Part shown: piece after piece, positions 53,601 through 60,274 of the stretch
Position numbering within the stretch: the first letter of the stretch is position 1
Layout of the letters: each line of letters starts with the position of its first letter
Source of the DNA: JAOUEA01 sp035249905
GTDB taxonomy: Bacteria > Actinomycetota > UBA4738 > HRBIN12
Assembly: GCA_035249905.1 (NCBI GenBank)
Contig: DATFFT010000011.1
Span: forward strand, 1 to 64,000
Reading direction: 5' to 3'
Length of the DNA stretch: 64,000 nucleotides
Program-made: the position numbers and the translations under genes
The notes under the pieces: model-generated
Told to the model about the DNA's origin: nothing
What the model saw: the letters and a program-made list of their open reading frames with translations, nothing else
Database searches by the model: none

Positions 53601-54123
53601 GCGCGGGGATGAGGAGCCGCAGGGCGAGATCCCCCGGTCATGGATCGAGGCGATGCTGGCATCGGCCAGGCGGTCGCACGACGAGGCGATCGAGCACCTG
53701 CGACACGGCGTCGAGCTCGCCGAGCGATTCAGCGTCGACCTCGCACCGCAGCTCGAGCTCGACCTGGTCCGAGCGTTGGTCCCGCGGGGGGAGTACGAGG
53801 AGGCTGAGGCAGCTCGCGCGGTGCTCGGACTCGGGTGGAGCCCACTCGCGCGTGCCTGCGCCGACGCGGCCGACGGGCTGCTCGCACGCGATGCGGCCGC
53901 CGCCCTCGGGCCCCTGCGCGCGGCGGCCGACTCCTTCGACGCGCTCGGCACCAAGGTGGATCTGGCGCGAACGATGCTCGACCTCGGCCGGACCAAGCGG
54001 CGCGCTGGCCGCGATCCACGGCCCTCGTTCGAGCGAGCACGCGCCCTGCTGGTCGAGTGCGACGCGCGGTACTTCCTGCCGGAGGTGGACGAGGAGCTCG
54101 CCTCGACCGATGAGAGCCGGTAG
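50683..54123 (+). CDS. Zinc-ribbon, class III cyclase, AAA ATPase and TPR regulatory protein
   Basis: A 1146-residue multidomain protein. Order: N-terminal double-Cys ribbon (CSRCGEQNPERARFCLKCG, residues 4-22); class III adenylate/guanylate cyclase domain (about 35-215) with metal Asp residues in FADLVGSTT and FMGDAILAVFG, and the transition-state Asn/Arg in GDAVNTAARL; an ATPase domain with Walker A GAAGVGKSRLARE (about 264-276) and Walker B LVFEDIHWADD (about 383-393); then helical TPR-like repeats to the end. The fusion is common in actinobacteria as signal-responsive enzymes. Catalytic residues look intact. The start at 50683 is set by the zinc ribbon. Confidence 0.88.
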   Translation: MRTCSRCGEQNPERARFCLKCGEPLATAGPARLERKFATALFADLVGSTTLAEQEDPEVVQAVIGRAFDRLSEEIARYEGLLEKFMGDAILAVFGVPRAHEDDADRAVRAALEMQAVLSELNREFAGEGKPQLAMRIGVEAGEVLVDVERASGPRDRMLTGDAVNTAARLQSAAESGRVIVGPGVYEATRDVIEYRELPDLDVKGKAEPVPVWDALRIRARQRGERPELGMQAKLIGRDEELSVLTHTFERVRSEDRPALVTVVGAAGVGKSRLARELEAYVDALPVFIHWRRGRCLAYGNTTYSALADAIKAQCEILEDDVADVVQKKIEDAVEELFGDTEIVSQVGALMGVGEPGTYGREELFDAWRRFFERMAARYPLVLVFEDIHWADDGLLDFIEYLGDWAQGPILTVALARPELFERRATWGGGKRNAASIALDPLSADESVAMLDDLLAGGLPEELGGVVAARSEGNPLFVEEIVRKLIDDGVLRASESSTWDVVTPVSHVDLPRSIQSLIAARLDGLPDDEKALLQDAAVIGRVFWSGAVAALSGAGPADVRDAVGRLRVKELLLLNDPPSFSGELEFTFRHALIRDGAYDSLPKSLRASKHVQVARWAEAKAGDRADEFAALIATHDVEALRYFDELGDVSAQRSVVQRDAHRWTMAAADRSAALWLPVEASRWYGEALGLAHAIGLSAAERAPIARELYDASFGTLTVDETMAAARTALELFEEAGDGLQAGAAESWLIIPTFQQGRQEDALEHGRRAIARLEPFGETRELAAALRLMGQFHWRRGESEAADGCLRRAVEIARHVGARDIQAEAMQDLCVNLSQSGRPREALATLDEAFRLAKEVGDRLNLQRMYNNYASILAVYGSEYVNARAIAAEGVELGRRIGGMGWLAWIVGTLGEIDLALGDLPRAEELTREALAYALESHDEPLVSLRYPILAQVVLMRGDVAEAEECIARAHELVRGDEEPQGEIPRSWIEAMLASARRSHDEAIEHLRHGVELAERFSVDLAPQLELDLVRALVPRGEYEEAEAARAVLGLGWSPLARACADAADGLLARDAAAALGPLRAAADSFDALGTKVDLARTMLDLGRTKRRAGRDPRPSFERARALLVECDARYFLPEVDEELASTDESR

Positions 54124-54177
54124 GCAGGCGATGGCGAGGACCCTGCTCGGTCGGCCACTCCTGCATCCAGGACGCAG

Positions 54178-54640
54178 TCAGGATCTTGTCGCCTCGAAGA
54201 ACTGCTCGAGCCGGTTCGCGAGTTCGATCGGATGGCTGAGGGCCACGCAATGTCGGCCATCGATCTCGTCCGCAAGGCATGGCCGGCAGCGGCCAGGGCT
54301 GACCCCGCGGCGGGTGACGGTGGTCCCGGCCCGGTCGCATGGCCTCGGACGCGAGCTCGGGCGACACATCGTGGTAGTAGGTCGCGATGTCGTCGCGGTC
54401 TCGCTCGCGGGGCTCAAGGTCGTACCCCGTCTCGGACCACCAGTCGTCCGGGCGTTCGCCCGGCGACGGGATTATGCCGGCGACGAACACGAGGAGCTTT
54501 GCAGGGATGCGATCGCAGACGAGCGGCGCGGTGAATGCTCCGAACGACTGGCCGACCACCACGAGGCCGTCGTGTCCGCCGATCGGGCCGACGAAAGCGT
54601 CGGCGTAGGTCCCGAGGTCCGCTTCCTGGTATCCCGAGGC
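54178..54640 (-). pseudogene. Broken alpha/beta hydrolase gene
   Basis: The minus strand encodes pieces of an alpha/beta hydrolase. A first frame gives TYADAFVGPIGGHDGLVVVG and the nucleophile elbow GQSFGAFTAPL, then ERPDDWWSETGYDLEP and IATYYHDVSPELASEA. A second frame gives ADEIDGRHCVALSHPIELAN with the catalytic His. The N-terminal 40 or so residues and the lid region are missing, and the two frames do not join. So this is a truncated, frameshifted and internally deleted gene. It lies between the cyclase regulator and a DDN-type gene. Confidence 0.75.
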
Positions 54641-54680
54641 GGGAGCTATGGTGGGTCGTTCGCGCGGAGAGGGAGTGGGC

Positions 54681-55145
54681 ATGGCGGGGGGCAAGACGCG
54701 TCTACCGCCGCGGTGGGTCGTCGTGAGCTTCTGGCACGTGCACCGACTGTTCGTCCGGGTCACCGGGGGCAGAGGGCTGTGGCGTCCGCGCCCCGGGAAG
54801 TGGGGCGCTTTGCGCATCACGACGAGAGGCCGGCGAAGCGGTGAGCCGCGGAGCGTGATCGTCGGCTACTACGAGGACGGGCACAACCTCGTGTCGATGG
54901 CCATGAACGGCTGGGGCGCGCCGGAGCCAGCCTGGTGGCTCAACCTCCAGGCCCACCCCGAGGCGACGGTCGAGCTGGCCGGTGGGATCCGCCGTGAGGT
55001 GCTCGGCAGGGCCGCGTTGGGCGAGGAGCGTGAACGGCTCTGGCAGCGTTGGGCGGAGATCGACGAGAACCTCGAGGGCTACGCTGCTCGCCGCCCGCGC
55101 GAGACGGCCGTCGTCGTCCTCGAACCGCGTGCCGCGGCCGAGTGA
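54681..55145 (+). CDS. F420H2-dependent nitroreductase/quinone reductase family (DDN-like)
   Basis: A 154-residue split beta-barrel protein of the DDN family, which uses the deazaflavin F420. Typical stretches are ALRITTRGRRSGEPRSVIVGYY, where the GRxSG loop contacts F420 phosphate, and WWLNLQAHPEATVELAGG. ATG 54681 follows a GAGGGAG site at good spacing. In mycobacteria such proteins reduce quinones or nitroimidazoles. Its presence suggests the host makes F420. Confidence 0.88.
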   Translation: MAGGKTRLPPRWVVVSFWHVHRLFVRVTGGRGLWRPRPGKWGALRITTRGRRSGEPRSVIVGYYEDGHNLVSMAMNGWGAPEPAWWLNLQAHPEATVELAGGIRREVLGRAALGEERERLWQRWAEIDENLEGYAARRPRETAVVVLEPRAAAE

Positions 55146-55331
55146 GCGATCCTGCGGGCTGCGGATCGACTCGGCAAAGCCCGGAACGCGATCGCCTTCA
55201 TCGATGTTAGAGCGTGATGCTAGGCTCGCGCGCGCGATGGAAGGTGGCTTCGCTCGCATCGACACCAGGCTCGAGGCGATCTCGACGAGGCTCGACATCC
55301 ATCTCGACCAGCCGCGCGCTGAACGAGCAAC
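55146..55331 (+). other. Remnant coiled-coil coding stretch, no intact gene
   Basis: From ATG 55204 (or 55237, preceded by TAGGCT) the frame gives ARAMEGGFARIDTRLEAIST with heptad-like repeats (ARIDTRLEAISTRLDIHL), as in small coiled-coil proteins. After about 30 residues the sense decays while the frame runs on into the opposite-strand remnant at 55332-55487. I call no gene here. Confidence 0.3.
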
Positions 55332-55487
55332 TCAGGCCGCGGGTTCGACCAGCTTCCAGGCGTTCTGCCAGGAGCCTCCCTGCATGTTCAGGAAGATGTC
55401 CAGCGCTCCCATCGCCTCGAGGATCCGAGCCGACGAGAGCGGGCCCGCACCCCCCACGTTCCCCGTACTGATGATGGCGATGAACAT
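55332..55487 (-). pseudogene. Internally deleted remnant of an NADPH:F420 reductase-like gene
   Basis: A 51-codon ORF with a good GAGGAG site before its ATG. It starts with a dinucleotide-binding signature (MFIAIISTGNVGGAGP) and then jumps to an end typical of this family's C-terminus (ARILEAMGALDIFLNMQGGS, then WQNAWKLVEPAA). The whole middle of about 150 residues is gone, apparently in frame. It may still be translated but cannot form the fold. It lies near a DDN gene, so an F420-related pair may once have stood here. Confidence 0.6.
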
Positions 55488-55529
55488 TCTCCTCGCGGGG
55501 CGTTCGAACACATCTGTGGCCGGTCGCGG

Positions 55530-57125
55530 TCAGTCGCGGTCGGGCCAGGGGGCCACGTCGACCTCGTTCCCCTCGGGGTCGGCGAGCGTCCACCACTCAG
55601 GCGCGTTCTCGTCGCTGACCACGTGGCCCCCGGCGGCGATCGCCGCGGCGACGCGCGTCTCCGCCTGGTCGTGCGGCACGTAGACGTCGATGTGGATCCG
55701 ATTGCGCTGCGAGCGCGGCGCGTCCATCTGCTGGAACCACAACGGCGGTCCCTGGAAGTGGGGGTCTGCCAGATCCTCATCGTCAACCTGTCTGTAACCG
55801 AGCACCGCACGCCAGAACGGCATGACGTCGGGGATGACGAGGGCGTCGATCGCGATCTGGACGTTCTGCAAGCCGGTCAGGTCGACGCTCACGTCCAGCT
55901 CGCGCGCCGTGGCCGATATCCGCCGGGCCAGGTCGACGTGGCCCTCGTTCAGCCATCCGGGGCCGTGCGTGCTCAGACGGACCGTGACGCTGTCGGATCG
56001 GAGGTCGACGTCGGGCTCGAGATCGGCGCCGGCGGCCAGCCTTCCGATCGAGTCCACCAGCGCGACCCCCGCAGCGAACGACCCCGTGCGGAAGTGCGTG
56101 CACGCGTCGTCCCTCACGATCCGCCAGTCGAGCTCGTGGAACCGGCTCGGTGCGATCCGTTCGCTCATCGGGCCCCCTTTCGCGATCGCGACGGCGAACT
56201 TCCCTCTCGATGAACGCTCTCCGACGAGGCCGAGAGCCTGCGGGAGCTCATCGAACGAGAACGTCTGCCTGATCGGCACCTGGAGATCGCCGTCCGCCGC
56301 CATCCGGATCACGTTCGCGAACCGAGCAGGATCGCTCTGGGCGAACACGTTCGTCGCTCCCACGCCGCGAGCGCTCAACCCGTCCTCGTCCGCCGATCCC
56401 GTCGTCGAGACGACGTGACCGCCGTCCTTGACGAGCCCCGCGACGGAGTTGTGGGCGTCGCCCATGTTCACGGCGTCGATGAGCGCATCGATCCCGTCGG
56501 GGTGCGACCCGCGCACCGATCTCGCGACGTCGCCCCGGTAGTCCACGACCTCGCTGGCGCCGAGCGAGCGGATCCAGGACTCGTCGTCGGGCAAGCTCGT
56601 GGCGATCACCGTCGCGCCGAGCGCGGCCGCGATCTGGACCGCGTACGAACCGACGCCACCCGTCGCCCCCGTCACGAGGACGACGTGGCCGTCCGAGGCG
56701 CCGACGGCATCGACGGCCACCATCCCCGTGAGGGCGGCGAGCCCGACCGAGGCGGCCTGCTCGAACGAGAGCGTGGCGGGCTTCGGCTCGATGAAGCCGT
56801 TGGCGGGCACGACGATGAACTCCGCGTACGCGCCGCGACCCACGTGCTCTTCGGGGGGCGCGATCCCGGTTACCTCGCTTCCGACCGAGAAGCGCTCGAC
56901 CCCTTCTCCGACGGCGTCGACGACGCCCGCGAAGTCCTTGCCCACCACGACCGGGTAACGGTGCTCCATCATGCCTCTCGCCATGCCCGACGCGACGAAG
57001 ACGTCGAACCCGTTCACCGACGATGCCTTCACCGCGACACGGACATCACCGGGACCCGGATCGGGGACGGCGATGTCCAGGAACGTGGCGGCGCTCCGGT
57101 CGTCCGGCAGTGCGAACGCCTTCAT
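55530..57125 (-). CDS. Fusion: quinone oxidoreductase-like MDR + pterin dehydratase-like + VOC domain
   Basis: A 531-residue protein with two usually separate parts. Residues 1 to about 318 form a zinc-free medium-chain reductase with GKDFAGVVDAVGEGV and the NADPH motif VTGATGGVGSYAVQIA. From about 320 on, a part resembling 4a-hydroxytetrahydrobiopterin dehydratase (FHELDWRIV, ACTHFRTGSFAAGVALVDSI) is followed by a VOC/glyoxalase domain (MPFWRAVLGYR, IHIDVYVPHDQAE). The dehydratase HHPD motif is degraded to LEPD. At the junction, AAAGGGGG stands before an internal ATG, so the second part could also be made alone. The main start has GGAGGG upstream. Confidence 0.85.
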   Translation of the reverse strand: MKAFALPDDRSAATFLDIAVPDPGPGDVRVAVKASSVNGFDVFVASGMARGMMEHRYPVVVGKDFAGVVDAVGEGVERFSVGSEVTGIAPPEEHVGRGAYAEFIVVPANGFIEPKPATLSFEQAASVGLAALTGMVAVDAVGASDGHVVLVTGATGGVGSYAVQIAAALGATVIATSLPDDESWIRSLGASEVVDYRGDVARSVRGSHPDGIDALIDAVNMGDAHNSVAGLVKDGGHVVSTTGSADEDGLSARGVGATNVFAQSDPARFANVIRMAADGDLQVPIRQTFSFDELPQALGLVGERSSRGKFAVAIAKGGPMSERIAPSRFHELDWRIVRDDACTHFRTGSFAAGVALVDSIGRLAAGADLEPDVDLRSDSVTVRLSTHGPGWLNEGHVDLARRISATARELDVSVDLTGLQNVQIAIDALVIPDVMPFWRAVLGYRQVDDEDLADPHFQGPPLWFQQMDAPRSQRNRIHIDVYVPHDQAETRVAAAIAAGGHVVSDENAPEWWTLADPEGNEVDVAPWPDRD

Positions 57126-57156
57126 CGTGCCCTCCGTCCTGATCTGGTCTGGTCAC

Positions 57157-57162
57157 TAGTAT
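57157..57162 (+). promoter_or_regulatory. -10 box for the DUF885 gene
   Basis: TAGTAT lies 68 bases upstream of the TTG start in the divergent gap with the oxidoreductase fusion gene. An overlapping repeat CTGGTCTGGTC lies just upstream, at the -35 position. Confidence 0.35.
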
Positions 57163-57229
57163 CCGGCTGCTGATGGTCGTGCGGCCTCGAGCGCGCGCCG
57201 CTCGTGGCGTCGTGCAGGGAAGGCGAACG

Positions 57230-58399
57230 TTGGACATACCCGAACGCTACGTGCGGCTCTGCCTGCGGGTGGGCCGCCACCTCGAGGACTTCGTCGATGC
57301 GTACATCGGCCCTTCGGAGTGGCAAGGAGCGGTGAACGCCGAGGACCCCGTCGACCCGGGACAGCTCCACGATGAAGCGCAGGCCATGCTGGGCGCTCTC
57401 GGCGACGCCGAGCTCGAGAACGATCGGCGGCGGTGGCTCCGCGCACAGCTCGAGGCGGTGGAGTGCATCTCCGCCCGCCTGGCAGGCGCCGAGATGGCCT
57501 GGGCCGACGAGGTCGAGCGGTGTCTCGGTGTTCGTCCCGCACGCACCGACTCGAGCGTCTTCGGGGAGGTCCACGAACGGCTGGATGAGGCGCTTCCGGG
57601 GACCGGCGACGTTCGCGAGCGGTACGTCGCGTGGGATGCCGACAACGCCGTGCCGCGGCCCAAGCTCCTCACCGCGCTCGACCGACTGAGGGAGGTCCTC
57701 GGCCCCCGAGCGCACGAGCTGGCCACGATGCCGGCCGAGGAGTCGGTCGCCTACGAGACCGCCTCCGACGTCCCCTGGATCGCCTTCAACCGGTACGAGG
57801 GCGGGTTCCACAGCCGCGTCGAGGTCAACGTCGACCTCCCGATCTCCGTCGCGCTCCTCGTCGACCTTACCGCGCACGAGGCGTATCCGGGCCACCACAC
57901 CGAGCGGGCGGCCAAGGAGCGGCATCTCTATCGAGACCTCGGTCGTCCCGAGGTGAGCGTCGTGATCACCCCGGCGCCCGAAGCCGTCATCTCAGAGGGC
58001 ATCGGGTTGATCGCGCTCGAGGAGGCGTTCGGACAGCAGCCCTTCGAGGCCGTAGCGGAGGCCCTAACCGACATCGACGTGCGTTTCGATCCAGGCGAAG
58101 CCGACGCGGTGCATCGGGCCGAGATCGCGCTGTACGCGGTCGGGACGAACGCCGCCTTCATGCTCCACGAGGACGGCGCGACGACGGAGGAGGTCGAGGG
58201 GTACGTGCGCCGATGGGACCTCGGTTCCGACGAGAAGGCCGCTCACACCGTTGAGTTCCTCTCCGATCCCTCGTCGCGCGCGTACGTGCCGGCCTATCCG
58301 CAGGGGCGACGGCTCTGCCGCGACTTCGCGGACCGCGCACCCGGGAACTTCACACGGCTCCTCACCGAGCAGCTGACGCCAGCAGATCTCCTCGACTGA
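57230..58399 (+). CDS. DUF885 family metallopeptidase-like protein
   Basis: A 389-residue soluble protein with the DUF885 signature HEAYPGHHTE at residues 216-225, an HExxxGHH zinc-site variant. Further family stretches are FNRYEGGFHSRVEVN and ITPAPEAVISEGIG, where the second Glu fits a zinc ligand. It is shorter than full-length DUF885 proteins (over 550 residues). TTG 57230 was chosen because AGGGAAGG lies 6 bases upstream; the open frame extends to 57173. Peptidase activity is assumed from the fold, not known. Confidence 0.82.
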   Translation: MDIPERYVRLCLRVGRHLEDFVDAYIGPSEWQGAVNAEDPVDPGQLHDEAQAMLGALGDAELENDRRRWLRAQLEAVECISARLAGAEMAWADEVERCLGVRPARTDSSVFGEVHERLDEALPGTGDVRERYVAWDADNAVPRPKLLTALDRLREVLGPRAHELATMPAEESVAYETASDVPWIAFNRYEGGFHSRVEVNVDLPISVALLVDLTAHEAYPGHHTERAAKERHLYRDLGRPEVSVVITPAPEAVISEGIGLIALEEAFGQQPFEAVAEALTDIDVRFDPGEADAVHRAEIALYAVGTNAAFMLHEDGATTEEVEGYVRRWDLGSDEKAAHTVEFLSDPSSRAYVPAYPQGRRLCRDFADRAPGNFTRLLTEQLTPADLLD

Positions 58400-58403
58400 G
58401 CCG

Positions 58404-58556
58404 ACGCCGTCGGAGCTCGACCTGATGGCCCAGCTCGCCGGCATGACGGTGCGCGAGCGTTGGGGCGGGTGGAGGTCGGAGTCGTTCACGAACGATAGCC
58501 GGCAGCACGCCTCGGCCTGGGAGAAGCCGGCGGGCTGGAACGGGCTCGGGACCTGA
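58404..58556 (+). pseudogene. C-terminal remnant of a SAM-dependent methyltransferase gene
   Basis: Right after the DUF885 stop, one frame gives 50 residues without a start: TPSELDLMAQLAGMTVRERW, then GGWRSESFTNDSRQHASAWE and KPAGWNGLGT before a stop. This resembles the C-terminal end of class I methyltransferases (ELDLMARLAG, RERWGGW, SxxHVSxWE). The SAM-binding part is missing. It is a leftover of a gene lost by deletion. Confidence 0.6.
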
Positions 58557-58575
58557 AGCTGCCGGTTCGACCGCT

Positions 58576-60195
58576 TCAGTGGCAGCTCGTCGAGCCGCTG
58601 TCGGTGAATGGGTTCCCGGGCACGGGAAGGAATTCCCATTCGTAGGAGCTCGCGCCCAGCCGGAGCTCGAGCACGCCGGCACCCTGCTTCGAGGCCGCCT
58701 GGCTCGTGGGCAGCCGGACCGAGTCGTGGAGCCCGCCGATGCTTTTCCCGCCCGTGCCCACGAGGAACTCGCGAACCCCGGTCGAGGTGGCCGTACCATC
58801 CACGTCCTGTGGCGCGAACCGCTCGTAGAAGTGTGAGTTGCCGGCGAGCACGATCTCGGCGCCGTGCTCGTCGAGCAGCCTGAAGAACGGCTTGTAGGTG
58901 GTGTTCACCTGGGCGTCGACCTTCTTCCGCGACGCGAAGACCGGCATGTGCAGCGCCGCGAGGGTGCACTTCGACGTGCTCGCCTGCAGGTCGTCCTCGA
59001 GCCACTGGGCCTGCGGAGAGTTAGCGCCGCACCCCCCGACCTCGTCGCAGACGGAGTTCAGGATCGCCACGTGCCACGCCCCGAGGTCGAACGAGTAGTA
59101 GCCGTCGTTCGACTGATGTGCCCTGGCGCCCCAGTAACCGAAGTACCCGGCGGCGCCGGGCGTGCCGTACTCCTCGTCGCCCGCGGCCGGATACGTGATC
59201 GACCTGTACTTCCCCCACGAGGGATCGTAGGAGCCGTTGTACTCCGCGGGAGTGCCTCGTTCGTACTGCAGGTCGCCCACCGCGATCACCGCGTCGGCGC
59301 CGGCGAGCAGGTCGGCCGTCGCTCTGTGGGCACACCGCTTGCGGGTCGGATCGTCGAACCTCGGGTCGCTCGGAGCGCAGGCGATGTCGCCCGCCGCGCG
59401 CAGCACGATCGTGCCGCCGCCACCTCCGCCGGGCGTCGTCACCTGCAGAGATGACGACGCCGTGTTCCCTGCCCCGTCGAACGCTACGACGGTGTACTCG
59501 TAGGTCGTCGACGCGGCGACGGAGTCGTCCGTGAACGTGGTGGCGGTCGTCGTGTCCAGCAGGACCGAATCGCGGCGGACGCGGTAGCCCTCGACCCCCA
59601 CGTCGTCGCTCGAGGCGTTCCACATCAACACCACCGTGGTGGCGGTGAAAGTCGTCGTCTGCAGGTTCCCGGGGGGCGAGGGATCCTGATCGTCGTCGGG
59701 ATCGGGCGGTTGTCCGGGCTCGCACGACTTCACGATGTCGCGCGCGTCGCTCGCGCAGCCGTCGTGCCCGCCGCCCCCCCGGAGCGTGTCGGCGCCGACC
59801 CCTCCTTCCAAGGTGTCGTCGCCGGCGCCGCCGCGGATGATGTCGTCGCCCCGGCCGCCGGCCAACCGGTCACGACCTCCTCCGCCCTTGAGGACGTCGT
59901 CACCCGGGCCACCGATTATGCGGTCCTTGCCGTTCCCACCGCGCAGGATGTCGTCTCCCCTGCCGCCCCTGATGACGTCGGCCCCGCCGAAGCCGCAGAT
60001 CACGTCGTTCCGTGCCGTACCGACCAACACGTCGTTGCCCGGCGTGCCGAAGATCGTGCAGGCCGAGCCCGGGCCGGCGTTCGACATCGTCGGCACCGCC
60101 AACGCCATGGATGCGAGAGCGCCGGTAACAGCGAGAGCGGCCCACTTCCTCGCTCTTCGCGTCGCCGGATCGACGGGCCGGGGGGATCCGCGCAT
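58576..60195 (-). CDS. Exported RTX-repeat, fibronectin III and metallophosphatase protein
   Basis: A 539-residue secreted protein. A signal segment (KWAALAVTGALASMALAVP) ends near residue 40. About eleven GGxGxD calcium-binding nonapeptides of RTX type follow (roughly 50-148, e.g. GGPGDDVLKGGGGRD). Then comes a fibronectin III domain (about 170-260), a Gly linker, and a calcineurin-like phosphatase domain with AAGDIACAP, AVGDLQYERG and LHMPVFAS. The usual GHDH metal motif reads GNSHFYERFAPQD, so one His and the Asp are replaced. RTX repeats normally mark type I secretion; here a Sec signal is seen instead. Confidence 0.85.
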   Translation of the reverse strand: MRGSPRPVDPATRRARKWAALAVTGALASMALAVPTMSNAGPGSACTIFGTPGNDVLVGTARNDVICGFGGADVIRGGRGDDILRGGNGKDRIIGGPGDDVLKGGGGRDRLAGGRGDDIIRGGAGDDTLEGGVGADTLRGGGGHDGCASDARDIVKSCEPGQPPDPDDDQDPSPPGNLQTTTFTATTVVLMWNASSDDVGVEGYRVRRDSVLLDTTTATTFTDDSVAASTTYEYTVVAFDGAGNTASSSLQVTTPGGGGGGTIVLRAAGDIACAPSDPRFDDPTRKRCAHRATADLLAGADAVIAVGDLQYERGTPAEYNGSYDPSWGKYRSITYPAAGDEEYGTPGAAGYFGYWGARAHQSNDGYYSFDLGAWHVAILNSVCDEVGGCGANSPQAQWLEDDLQASTSKCTLAALHMPVFASRKKVDAQVNTTYKPFFRLLDEHGAEIVLAGNSHFYERFAPQDVDGTATSTGVREFLVGTGGKSIGGLHDSVRLPTSQAASKQGAGVLELRLGASSYEWEFLPVPGNPFTDSGSTSCH

Positions 60196-60274
60196 GCCCG
60201 ACCAACACTAAGTACCGGTCTCGTACCCGGCAAGGGCCATCGGTGCCATCGTCCCCGGCCGAAGGTCGGTTGCC

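Noticed and set aside
59750..60050. Regular short-period repeats that might be a CRISPR array or minisatellite
   Set aside because: The periodicity is that of 27-base codons for RTX nonapeptides in the metallophosphatase gene.
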